64,000 bases of DNA from positions 62,001-126,000 of the forward strand of contig CAWHMD010000005.1 in the NCBI GenBank assembly GCA_963830385.1. The letters are read 5' to 3'. Positions 17,600 through 25,409 of this stretch are shown one piece after another. Each line of letters starts with the position of its first letter. Within the stretch, counting starts at the first letter, position 1. The translations under genes were made by a program, and so were the position numbers. The notes beneath the pieces were generated by a model. It searched no databases. It was not told the origin of the DNA and saw nothing but the letters and a program-made list of their open reading frames with translations. Source of the DNA: Bog-532 sp963830385. GTDB taxonomy: Bacteria; Actinomycetota; Actinomycetes; Streptosporangiales; Streptosporangiaceae.

Positions 17600-18275
17600 C
17601 GGGCCACCTGTTCACGTAGTCGGTCAGGTCGGCCAGCAGGTCACCGAACATGGCGGCCCCTTCTTCGGCGGAGGCGCCGGCCGGGTCGCCGAGGACGCCG
17701 TTGGGGCTGACCGCCATGACGGCGGAGGTCCGCAGGGCGGGCATGAGCTCGGCGATCGGGGTGGTGTTGCCCGCCTCGGCGAGGGCCAGCCGGACGGTGG
17801 CGGGGGCCAGCGCCAGCTGGAGCGAGGTCTCGGCCCGGCCCGCGTGGGCGTCGCCCTGCCAGCGGGGCAGCCACACCGACACGTCGCGCGATTCGGACCG
17901 GAGCCGGGCCACGGCCCGGCGGACCGCCTCGGTGTTGCCGCCGTGGGTGGACACCAGCAGCACCCGGGCAAACGTCCGGGTGGCCGACCGGCCGAGCTCG
18001 GTCAGCAGCAGCTCGGTCGCTTCCTGCCCGATCGAGATCGTGCCGGCGAAACCCTCGTGCTCGCCGCTGGACCCGTAGGGCACCAGCGGCGCCACCACCA
18101 CCCCGGGCCGCTCCTGCTCCAGCTGGGCACACAGCGCCTCGGCGAGGTCGGCGTCGGTGGCCAGCGGCAGGTGCGGCCCGTGCTGCTCGGTCGAGCCGAC
18201 CGGCACGGCCAGGACCGCCCCGGCCGCGGCCCGCTCGGCCGCCTCGGACGAGGTCAGCGCGGCGAGCTGGGTCAA
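17586..18275 (-). CDS. mftE: mycofactocin peptidase MftE, creatininase family
   Basis: A 229-residue creatininase-fold protein with metal-binding motifs VPVGSTEQHGPHLPL, YGSSGEHEGF and LVSTHGGNTEAV. In mycofactocin biosynthesis MftE hydrolyses the MftC-modified peptide, releasing the C-terminal Val-Tyr-derived product that becomes the redox cofactor. The link to this function comes from sharing a strand and near-continuous operon with mycofactocin SDR genes and, beyond an insertion element, mftC and mftA. Its start overlaps the stop of the preceding gene. Confidence 0.87.
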   Translation of the reverse strand: MTQLAALTSSEAAERAAAGAVLAVPVGSTEQHGPHLPLATDADLAEALCAQLEQERPGVVVAPLVPYGSSGEHEGFAGTISIGQEATELLLTELGRSATRTFARVLLVSTHGGNTEAVRRAVARLRSESRDVSVWLPRWQGDAHAGRAETSLQLALAPATVRLALAEAGNTTPIAELMPALRTSAVMAVSPNGVLGDPAGASAEEGAAMFGDLLADLTDYVNRWPDGRP

Positions 18276-18586
18276 GAAAGCTGGCCCTTGGCGGGGTCGC
18301 CGGCCAGGATCGCGTCGAGCCGGAGGACCACGGTCGGGGCGGCCAGCTTGTCGCCGATCGCCGCGTTGAACTCGCGCATCGCGGGCGCTTCGGTGCCGTG
18401 TTTCTTCAGCGCCTCCCGGGAGGTCCAGCGCTCGATCATCACCAGCTGGTCGTCGTCCTCGTGCAGCGCGTAGAGCTCGCAGCCTTCCTCGTCGTGCACC
18501 AGCGGTATGGCCCTTTTCATGGCGGCGATGACTTCGTCCCGGTGTTCGGGCTTGGGCTTGATGGTGGCGACGACAACGACAGACAT
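18272..18586 (-). CDS. antibiotic-biosynthesis-monooxygenase (ABM) domain protein
   Basis: A 104-residue dimeric alpha/beta barrel protein: VVVVATIKPKPEHRDEVIAAMK, EEGCELYALHEDDDQLVMIERW and the final helix. ABM proteins include cofactor-independent quinone-forming monooxygenases and haem-degrading enzymes. Here it sits directly upstream of mftE with a 4-base overlap, so it is part of the mycofactocin operon, an association I do not recognise as standard. Function in this setting is unknown. Confidence 0.85.
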   Translation of the reverse strand: MSVVVVATIKPKPEHRDEVIAAMKRAIPLVHDEEGCELYALHEDDDQLVMIERWTSREALKKHGTEAPAMREFNAAIGDKLAAPTVVLRLDAILAGDPAKGQLS

Positions 18587-18606
18587 GTCTTTCTCCCTTG
18601 ATCGGG

Positions 18607-19584
18607 TCAGGACGCGAACAATGTACTGAGGGCGGGGGCGATATCGCGGTAGGTGGCGGCCCGGAACAGGCGGCCGTGGCCGAGCCGGGCCAGGTCCCGG
18701 GCCAGGTCGGGGTCCTGCTCGCCGGAGGTGTCCAGCAGCACGTCCAGCCGGGGCAGCCGGGCCGCGAACGGGCGGGGGTCCGGGCCGGCGTTGTGCACGC
18801 AGTCCGACAGCAGCAGAACGCGGGCGTCCCGGGCCGGCACCCGGGCCAGCTCGCGGGCGGCGACCTGGAGCGGGAAGGCCACGTTGGTCAGGCCCTTGGC
18901 CGGGATGCGGAGCACGGTGTCGAGCAGCTGCTGGGGGGTGACGCGGTGGCCCAGGTGGTTCAGCACGGCGGCGTCGGACCAGAACGCGATCACGGCCAGG
19001 TCGTCGCGGGCCAGCTCGGAGGCGAGCGCACCGACGGTGGCGGCGGCGGTGCGGACCCGTTCCCCGCGCATCGAGCCGGACACGTCCACCAGCAGCACCA
19101 CCGACCGGCGGGTGCGGACCCGCTCGCGGACGATGATGTCGTCTTCCTCCGGCACCGGGTGCTCGGCCAGCTGGTCGATGGTGGCGTCCAGGTCGATGTC
19201 GTCCGAGCCGCCCCGGTAGCGGACGCTGGCCAGCTCGCCCACGCCACGGCGGGCGGTGACGTCACGGCGGGGCCGGGGCACGGCCAGCCGGGTGGCGATC
19301 TGGCGGGCCCGGCGCAGCACCTCGGGGTCCGGCTCGACCTCGTCCGGGATCGCGCCCAGCAGCGTGCCCTGCTCGGCGGTCTCCCCCGGGGCGCCGCTGC
19401 CCGGCTGCGGGCGGCCGCGGCCGGGCCGGGTCCCGGGGCCGGCCAGGACCAGGCCGGGACCGCCGGCCCGGCCGCCTTCCAGCAGCGTGGGTTCTTCGTC
19501 GAGGACCTTGGGCCGGCGGCGCAGCGGCTTCAGCGGCGGCCGCTTCGGGGTGCCGGGGCGGGTGATCGGCGAGTCGGCCTCCAC
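18607..19584 (-). CDS. von Willebrand factor A (CoxE-like) protein paired with MoxR
   Basis: A 325-residue protein with a proline- and basic-rich N-terminal third and a VWA domain from residue 160. The MIDAS metal site is complete: VDVSGSMRG (DxSxS), LTNVAFPL (Thr) and LLLSDCVHN (Asp). MoxR-VWA pairs act as ATP-driven machines that mature or activate enzymes, for example by metal insertion. It lies 6 bases after the MoxR gene within the mycofactocin operon, suggesting a partner enzyme that needs maturation. Confidence 0.88.
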   Translation of the reverse strand: MEADSPITRPGTPKRPPLKPLRRRPKVLDEEPTLLEGGRAGGPGLVLAGPGTRPGRGRPQPGSGAPGETAEQGTLLGAIPDEVEPDPEVLRRARQIATRLAVPRPRRDVTARRGVGELASVRYRGGSDDIDLDATIDQLAEHPVPEEDDIIVRERVRTRRSVVLLVDVSGSMRGERVRTAAATVGALASELARDDLAVIAFWSDAAVLNHLGHRVTPQQLLDTVLRIPAKGLTNVAFPLQVAARELARVPARDARVLLLSDCVHNAGPDPRPFAARLPRLDVLLDTSGEQDPDLARDLARLGHGRLFRAATYRDIAPALSTLFAS

Positions 19585-19590
19585 CGCTCT

Positions 19591-20541
19591 TCAACCGGGC
19601 TCGGCGGTGGCCGGCTCCAGGATGAAGTGGTCCTCCCAGATCTGCCGGAGTACCTGTTCGGGGGTGGCCTCGACGGTCTCGTCGAGGAAGATCCGGCCGG
19701 ACAGCGCCACCACCATCGCGTCGAACACGATGTCCGGGTAGCCCTTGCCCGGCTCGGCCGGGTCACGGGTGTCCCGGGTGGCCGCGGCCAGCTCCAGCAG
19801 CTGGCAGGCGACCAGCGTGAGGTCGATGGCCCCGCGGACGCTGCTGCCCTGGCGGATGTCCTCGTGCTCGCGGGTGGCGCGGGTGACGGCCACCGCGTCG
19901 GCGATCAGACGGTCCCGCTGGCTGCCGGGCAGCTCCGGCACCGGCGCCCGCAGCGCCACGATGCCGCGTTCGGCGGCGGCGTCCTGGTAGCTGATGGCCA
20001 GCCGGCACATCCGGTCGTGCACCGAGGTGGACAGCCGGGTGGTTCCCACGTTGTCGAACGGGTTCATCGAGGCGATGACCCGGAACGTCGGCTTGGCCAC
20101 CACCGTGTCCGCCCGGGGCACCGCGATCTGCCGCTCGGCCATCGCGGTGAGCAGGGTGTTCAGGGTGTCCTCGGGGGCCCGGTTGAACTCCTCGATGTAC
20201 AGGAACCCGCCGGATCGCATGGCCTCCAGCAGCGGGCCGTCGACGAAGTTGTCGGCGCTGTAGTCCTCGCGCAGCACCCGGGCCGGATTGTGGTGACCGA
20301 CCAGCTTGGCCGGGGTCAGGTCGGCGTTGCCCTCCACGAACACCAGCGGGATGCCCCACTCGGCGGTGATGGCCCGCAGCAGCGTGCTCTTGCTGGTCCC
20401 GGGCGGCCCTTCGAGCACGATGTCGCGTCCGGCGGCGACGGCCGCGAGCACGAGGTCCAGCTCGTGCTCGCGGCCCACGAGGTGCTGCCGGACCCGGTCG
20501 CGGACGGCCGTGATCCTCATCGCACCCAGGGCTGATGTCAC
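19591..20541 (-). CDS. MoxR-family AAA+ ATPase
   Basis: A 316-residue AAA+ protein: Walker A LEGPPGTSKSTLL, Walker B GFLYIEEFNRAPEDTLN, sensor 1 in FRVIASMNPFDN and arginine-finger region STSVHDRMCRL. The fold and the adjacent VWA gene identify the MoxR class. These hexameric ATPases work with VWA proteins as enzyme-specific chaperones. The first codons (MTSALGAM) may be bypassed for a start at the second Met, eight codons in. Confidence 0.92.
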   Translation of the reverse strand: MTSALGAMRITAVRDRVRQHLVGREHELDLVLAAVAAGRDIVLEGPPGTSKSTLLRAITAEWGIPLVFVEGNADLTPAKLVGHHNPARVLREDYSADNFVDGPLLEAMRSGGFLYIEEFNRAPEDTLNTLLTAMAERQIAVPRADTVVAKPTFRVIASMNPFDNVGTTRLSTSVHDRMCRLAISYQDAAAERGIVALRAPVPELPGSQRDRLIADAVAVTRATREHEDIRQGSSVRGAIDLTLVACQLLELAAATRDTRDPAEPGKGYPDIVFDAMVVALSGRIFLDETVEATPEQVLRQIWEDHFILEPATAEPG

Positions 20542-20586
20542 CCTTGAATCTCCTCTGATGCGAGTTACCTGTTCAGTGTCATTTGA

Positions 20587-21425
20587 TCATTTGAGTAGCG
20601 AGCCGGCGTCGACCGGCAGCGTGATCCCGGTGATGTAACGGGCCTCGTCCGAGGCCAGGAACAGCACCGCGTTGGAGATGTCGCGCGGCTCGACCCAGCG
20701 GATCGGCAGCGCGTTCAGGGTCTGGAACCGCTCCCCCAGCACCTCCTTGGTGCGCTGCTCCGGGGTCAGGTCGGGGGCGAACAGCTCGTAGGTGGCCGAG
20801 TTCTGGATCATGTCGGTGTTGACGCTGGTCGGGTGGACCGAGTTGGCCCGGATGAAGTCCGGGGCCAGCTCGACGGCCAGCACCCGCATCAGGCCGACCA
20901 CCCCATGCTTGGCCGAGGTGTAGTGAGCCATGTTCTCGAACGGCATCAGCCCAGCGGTCGAGCTGGTCAAGATGATCGAGCCGCCCTGGCCGCCCGCCTT
21001 CAGGTGCGGGATGGCCGCCTTGACCGCGTGCCAGACCCCGGTCAGGTTGACGTCGATCATGTCCTGCCAGGTCCGTTCCTCGAGCACGTCGGCCTTGCCG
21101 AAGCTGAAGATGCCGGCGTTGCGGCCACGATGTCCAGCCGCCCGAGCTGGGCCACGCCGTCGGCTACAGCGCTTTCTATTGCCCCGTAGTCGCGGACATC
21201 AGCCTGGGTCGCCACGATGCGGCGGTCCAGCGCCTCGACTTCCTTGACCGTCTGGGCCAGGTCGTCCGGGGTGGCCATCGCGTACGGCACCGTGTCGATC
21301 TGCGCGGCCAGGTCGACCGCGATGATGTCGGCGCCCTCCTCGGCCAGCCGGATCGCGTGGCTGCGGCCCTGCCCGCGGGCCGCGCCGGTGACGAACGCGA
21401 CCTTGCCCTCTACTCGTCCTGCCAT
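20587..21425 (-). pseudogene. mycofactocin-coupled SDR dehydrogenase, one-base frameshift
   Basis: From the ATG at 21425 the frame reads VEGKVAFVTGAARGQGRSHA and AEEGADIIAVDLAAQID, hallmarks of the mycofactocin-coupled SDR group (TIGR03971-like). At 21120-21122 one G is missing relative to the expected LDIVAANAGIFSFG; the next frame continues with DVLEERTWQDMIDVNLTGVW, SSTAGLM, YTSAKHGVVGLM (catalytic Tyr and Lys) to 20587. Adding one base restores a 279-residue enzyme. Everything else is conserved, so this is a very recent lesion or a sequencing error. Confidence 0.88.
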
Positions 21426-21448
21426 GTCTTGGACCCTCCTTTGGCTGC

Positions 21449-22262
21449 TTACTTCTTGTTGGTGAAGCCGGCGTCGACCGGCACGGTGATGCCGGTGACG
21501 TAGCGCGCGTCGTCGGAGACCAGCCAGACGATCGCGTTGGAGATGTCGACCGGCTCGACCATGCCGACCGGCAGCGCGTTGGCCATCGCGTTGCCCAGGG
21601 ACGGGTCCTGGGCCAGGAACTCCTGCATGGCGTCGTTGACCACCATCGGGGTGTTGACGCCGGTGGGGTGCACGCTGTTGACCCGGATCGAGTGCGAGGC
21701 CAGGTTGTTGGCGTAGGAGCGCATCAGGCCGACCACGCCGTGCTTGGCGGCGGTGTAGCCGAGGCCGCCGCGGCTCGGGCCGCCGATGCCGTTGATGCCC
21801 GCGGTCGAACTGGTCAGCACGATCGCCCCGCCCCGGCCGCGCTCGATCATGGACGGGATCGCGGTCTCGACGGTGTTGAACACACCGGTCAGGTTGACGT
21901 CGATCACGTCCTGCCAGGCGTCATGGGTCTCGTGCACCGCCAGCGGGGCGATGCCCGCGTTGGCCAGCACGATGTCGACCGGGCCGAGTTCGGTCACGCC
22001 GGCGTCGAAGGCGGCCTTCAGGCCCGCCTCGTCGCGGACGTCGGCCTGGCGGGCGAAGATCCGGCGATCCAGGCCTTCCACTTCCTTGACGGTCTCGGCC
22101 AGGTCGTCGGGGGTGGCCATCGGGTAGGGCACGGAGTCGATCTGCCGGCCGATGTCCACGGCGATGATGTCCGCGCCCTCCTGCGCCAGCCGGACGGCGT
22201 GGCTACGGCCCTGGCCGCGCCGCACCGGTGATGAAGGCGACCTTGCCTTCCAGCTTTCCCAT
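21449..22262 (-). pseudogene. second mycofactocin-coupled SDR dehydrogenase, two-base frameshift
   Basis: The natural start is the ATG at 22262 (MGKLEGKVAFITGAAR), but the frame ends after 19 codons because two bases (probably GG) are missing near 22219-22220 compared with the neighbouring paralogue. The following frame carries GQGRSHAVRLAQEGADIIAVD, VLANAGIAPLA, SSTAGINGIGG, YTAAKHGVVGLM and ends FTNKK. Restored length is 271 residues. It is the gene nearest to the IS110 insertion. As with its neighbour, decay and assembly error cannot be told apart here. Confidence 0.86.
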
Positions 22263-22499
22263 GGCTGGGTGTCCCTAAGATCGAAGTGTCTGGAGTGAAT
22301 AGGAATCACTCTGGATGCCCAGGGTGACGGGGTGTGGCTGATGACTGGTTGCCGTTGTCGTGGCTTGAAAGGAATGGCCGCCCTGTTGCCCTGGACGCCC
22401 TGGCCGCTGACTGAGATCTGATGCGAACCGTCGCTGTTTAGGGACCTGATGGCGGGGTCGTCCACGGGCTTTACCTGCGAGGACAGGAGGGTGGCCCGG

Positions 22500-23729
22500 G
22501 TGACGGCCACGGATGTGGTGTGGGTCGGGATCGATGCCGGCAAGGCCAGCCATCACGCGGCTGCGGTCGGTGCCGGCGGTAAGCGGCTGTGGTCGGTCAA
22601 GGTGGCCAACGGCCAGCAGCCGATCGAGGAGCTGATCGCCCGCGCCGTTAAGACCGCCGTCAGCGCAGGCGGCGAGGTGCGGTGGGCGGTGGACCTGGTC
22701 AGCCCGGCCGCCGCGCTGCTGCTCGCGATCTTGCTGTCCAGCGGGCAGAAGGTCGTCTACGTGCCGGGCCGGGTGGTGCACGGCATGTCCGGGGTGTTCG
22801 GCGGCGAGGGCAAGACCGACGCGAAGGACGCGCGGGTGATCGCCGATACTGCCCGGATGCGCGGCGACCTGACCGAGCTGAGCGCCACCGGCGAGCTGGT
22901 GGTGGAACTGACCCGGCTGACGTCCTACCGGGCCGACGTCATGGCCGACTGGGTGCGTGGCGTCAACCGGCTCCGCGACCTGCTCACCAGCATCTTCCCC
23001 GAATTGGAAGCCAGCTTCGACTACTCCACCCGCTCGGCGCTGATCCTGCTCACCGGGTTCTGCACGCCCGCAGAGGTCCGCGCGGCGGGCACGGAGGGCC
23101 TGGCCTCCTACCTGCGCGAGCACAAGGCCTGGGCCAAGGGCATCGACGCGATGGCCGCCACGGCCGTCCGGGCCGCGCAGCAGCAGACCGTCGCGCTGCC
23201 CGGCGAGGCCACCACGGCGCTGCTGGTCAAGAAGCTGGCCCGCCAGCTCCTGGACCTCGACCGCGAGGTCAAGGACACCGACAAGCTCATCACCGGCAAG
23301 TTCCGCGGCCACCCCCAGGCCCGCATCATCGAGAGCCTGCCCGGCATGGGGCCGATCCTCGGCGCCCAGTTCCTGGTCGCGACCGACGGCCGCCCCCTGG
23401 AAGCGTTCGCAGGCCCCGGCCGGCTGGCCTCCTACGCCGGGCTGGTGCCCGTCCCCCGCGACTCCGGACGCGTCACCGGCAACTACCACCGGCCCAAGCG
23501 CTTCCACCGGCCGCTGCGCAACGTCTTCTACATGATGGCGCTGTCCAGCCTCCGCGCCGAAGGACCGTCCAAGGTCTTCTACCAGCGCAAACGACACGAG
23601 AACAAACGGCACGTCCAGGCCCTGCTCGCCCTGGCCCGGCGCATGGTCGACGTCCTGTGGGCGCTGCTGCGCGACAATCGCGTCTACAGCCCGATCCCGC
23701 CCTCGCAGGTAATCGCTACTGCGGCTTGA
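22500..23729 (+). CDS. IS110-family transposase
   Basis: The GTG at 22500 is placed 9 bases after AGGAGG. The 409-residue protein has the N-terminal DEDD/RuvC-like domain (VVWVGIDAGKASHHAAAVG, KTDAKDARVIADTAR) and the C-terminal Transposase_20 domain (ESLPGMGPILGAQFLVATDG, ASYAGLVPVPRDSG, then a Ser-containing helix LSSLRAEGP). Both domains are intact, so the enzyme may be active. IS110 recombinases carry out site-specific insertion guided by an element-encoded RNA. Confidence 0.93.
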   Translation: MTATDVVWVGIDAGKASHHAAAVGAGGKRLWSVKVANGQQPIEELIARAVKTAVSAGGEVRWAVDLVSPAAALLLAILLSSGQKVVYVPGRVVHGMSGVFGGEGKTDAKDARVIADTARMRGDLTELSATGELVVELTRLTSYRADVMADWVRGVNRLRDLLTSIFPELEASFDYSTRSALILLTGFCTPAEVRAAGTEGLASYLREHKAWAKGIDAMAATAVRAAQQQTVALPGEATTALLVKKLARQLLDLDREVKDTDKLITGKFRGHPQARIIESLPGMGPILGAQFLVATDGRPLEAFAGPGRLASYAGLVPVPRDSGRVTGNYHRPKRFHRPLRNVFYMMALSSLRAEGPSKVFYQRKRHENKRHVQALLALARRMVDVLWALLRDNRVYSPIPPSQVIATAA

Positions 23730-23774
23730 CACGATCACTGAGATTCCTTTCTCGGGTACTTCCTCCTGAAATGG

Positions 23775-23822
23775 GCCGGCGCTTGCGGGCAGGCGCCGGC
23801 ACCGGTGCGGGACGCACCGGTG
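23775..23822. repeat. two adjoining hairpins downstream of the transposase
   Basis: GCCGGCGC and its complement (23775-23782, 23793-23800) enclose a 10-base loop, and CACCGGTGCG with its complement (23800-23809, 23813-23822) encloses a 3-base loop. They share one base. The location between the transposase and the convergent mftC end suits a two-way terminator or an extragenic palindrome of the kind that IS110 elements often target. Confidence 0.6.
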
Positions 23823-23875
23823 AGCGCGAGGTTGCGGGGCGAGGTGCTAAGGAGCGGACAGGGCCTCGGCCCGCG

Positions 23876-25147
23876 TTACCGGGATGCGGTTAACGGGCCG
23901 TCCGGCGCGAAGCCGGCCAGCGGGTTCTCATCACACGCGCGGTCCGGGGGCCGGCGCCCGATGGTGACCGGGACCGGGCCGCCGGCGCGCGGGCGCGGGC
24001 TGGTCCGGTGCGAGTGGTCGCCGGACGGCCGCGGCGCAGGCGCACCGCCGCTGGAGGCGGCGCTGGCCGCTGCGAGCAGGGCCTGCTCGCCGTGGCCCTT
24101 CACGCACTCGGGGTCCGGGCCGTCCAGTGGCAGGCCGGTGAAGAACTTGGCCGCCATGCAGCCGCCCCGGCAGGCGTCGTAGGCCGAGCAGGACGTGCAG
24201 GCCCCGCCCCCCTGCGGCTGGCGCAGCTCGGTGAACAGCTCCGACGTCCGCCACACGCCACTGAACCCGCCCGGCGCGCGGACGTTGCCGGCCAGGAAGT
24301 TGTCGTGGATGGCGAACGGGCAGGCGTACACGTCGCCGACCGGGTCGATCAGGCACACGACCCGGCCCGCCCCGCACAGGTTGAGGCCAGGCAGCGCGCT
24401 GCCGAAGGCGGCCAGGTGGAAGAACGAGTCCCCGGTCAGCACCTGCTCGCCCCGGGCCACCAGCCAGTCGTACAGCTCGCGCTGCTGCCCGACGGTGGGG
24501 TGCAGCTCGTCCCACACGTCGGCGCCACGGCCCGACGGCCGCAGCCGGGTCAGCCGCAGCTGGGCCCCGTAGCGGTCAGCCAGCGCCTTGAACTCGTCCA
24601 GCTGGCCGATGTTCTGGCGGGTGCAGACGACGGAGATCTTGAAGCCGGCGAAGCCCGCGCCGGCCAGGTTGGCCATGGCCCGCAACGCGGTGGCGTACGA
24701 GCCGGGCCCGCGGACGGCGTCGTTGACCTCGGCGGTCGCCCCGTCCAGGGAGATCTGCACGTCGACGTAGTCGCTGGCCGCGAGCTGACGGGCGACGTCC
24801 GGGGTGATCTTGACTCCGTTGGTGGAGAACTTCACCCCGACGTGGTGGCCGGTGGCGTAGCTGACCAGCTCCCAGAAGTCCGGCCGGACGGTGGGCTCGC
24901 CGCCGCCGATGTTGACGTAGAACACCTGCATGCGCTCGAGCTCGTCGATGACGGCTTTGCACTGCGCGGTGGTCAGCTCACGCGGGTCGCGGCGGCCGGA
25001 GCTGGACAGGCAGTGCCGGCAGGACAGGTTGCAGGCGTAGGTCAGCTCCCAGGTCAGGCAGATCGGCGCGTCCAGGCCGAACTGGAACTGCTCGACCAGC
25101 GGCAGCGTCTGGGTGGGGGCTGGCCTAGGCGGGGTCCTAGTAGACAC
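23876..25147 (-). CDS. mftC: mycofactocin maturase MftC, radical SAM
   Basis: The start is a GTG at 25147 lying inside the last codons of mftA (11-base overlap). The radical SAM cluster motif is CNLSCRHC at about residue 37-44, in the family-typical ICLTWELTYACNLSC and SSSGRRDPRELT context. GGGEPTVRP, FSTNGVKI and the C-terminal SPASM cysteines (CGAGRVVCLIDPVGDVYACP, CTSCSAYDACRGGC) are present. MftC decarboxylates and cyclises the Val-Tyr end of MftA. The last 65 residues are a low-complexity tail. MftC normally needs the MftB chaperone, which is not found nearby. Confidence 0.95.
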   Translation of the reverse strand: MSTRTPPRPAPTQTLPLVEQFQFGLDAPICLTWELTYACNLSCRHCLSSSGRRDPRELTTAQCKAVIDELERMQVFYVNIGGGEPTVRPDFWELVSYATGHHVGVKFSTNGVKITPDVARQLAASDYVDVQISLDGATAEVNDAVRGPGSYATALRAMANLAGAGFAGFKISVVCTRQNIGQLDEFKALADRYGAQLRLTRLRPSGRGADVWDELHPTVGQQRELYDWLVARGEQVLTGDSFFHLAAFGSALPGLNLCGAGRVVCLIDPVGDVYACPFAIHDNFLAGNVRAPGGFSGVWRTSELFTELRQPQGGGACTSCSAYDACRGGCMAAKFFTGLPLDGPDPECVKGHGEQALLAAASAASSGGAPAPRPSGDHSHRTSPRPRAGGPVPVTIGRRPPDRACDENPLAGFAPDGPLTASR

Positions 25148-25286
25148 CGCACATGCCGTCGATCGAGACCTCCTCGATCAGCATTTCCTCGGCGCGGGGC
25201 TCAGCGTCGGGAGCGGCCGCAGATTCGGGCTCACGGTCGGCGGTGCGGGCTTCGGCGATCGTGGTCGGCACACGGGGCTCGCTCAT
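25137..25286 (-). CDS. mftA: mycofactocin precursor peptide MftA
   Basis: A 49-residue peptide, MSEPRVPTTIAEARTAD..., ending EEVSIDGMCGVY. The C-terminal IDGMCGVY is the conserved core from which MftC and MftE make the Val-Tyr-derived cofactor; the acidic leader ahead of it is typical. The ATG at 25286 has GAGGAG nine bases upstream. It is directly followed by mftC with overlap, whereas most loci place mftB between them. The gene is short enough to be missed by gene callers. Confidence 0.95.
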   Translation of the reverse strand: MSEPRVPTTIAEARTADREPESAAAPDAEPRAEEMLIEEVSIDGMCGVY

Positions 25287-25326
25287 ACCAGCTCCTCAGC
25301 TGCGAAGATGGTGCCGCAATGGATTT

Positions 25327-25374
25327 CGACACCAGGTGACGAATTCTTTTTTAATTTTACGTCACCCGGTGACG
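25327..25374. promoter_or_regulatory. paired palindromes between mftA and mftR, probable MftR operators
   Basis: CGACACCAGGTGACG (25327-25341) and CGTCACCCGGTGACG (25360-25374) are two copies of the palindrome CGTCACC-N-GGTGACG; the second is perfect and the first differs at one arm base. They are 33 bases apart centre to centre, flanking an AT-rich stretch (25342-25359) that probably holds the mftA and mftR promoters. Confidence 0.72.
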
Positions 25375-25409
25375 CAATCAAGAGGCGGGGCTACGATTTG
25401 AGGGTATTG

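Larger units (their letters stand above)
22263..23875 (+). mobile_element. IS110-family insertion element inside the mycofactocin operon, ends not resolved
   Basis: The element must lie within these limits, between the SDR start at 22262 and the mftC stop at 23876. It contains one plus-strand transposase gene, antisense to the operon. No terminal inverted repeats or target duplication were found, as is usual for this family. The 237 bases upstream of the transposase would be expected to hold the non-coding RNA used for target recognition in IS110 elements; I cannot confirm a structure by eye. Confidence 0.7.

Noticed and set aside
18598..20535. Plus-strand open frame of 645 codons
   Set aside because: It lies opposite the VWA and MoxR genes, which have clear catalytic motifs; the plus-strand reading is low-complexity.
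22275..23738. Minus-strand open frame opposite the transposase
   Set aside because: The plus-strand frame has complete IS110 domains and a good ribosome binding site; the other strand shows no motif.
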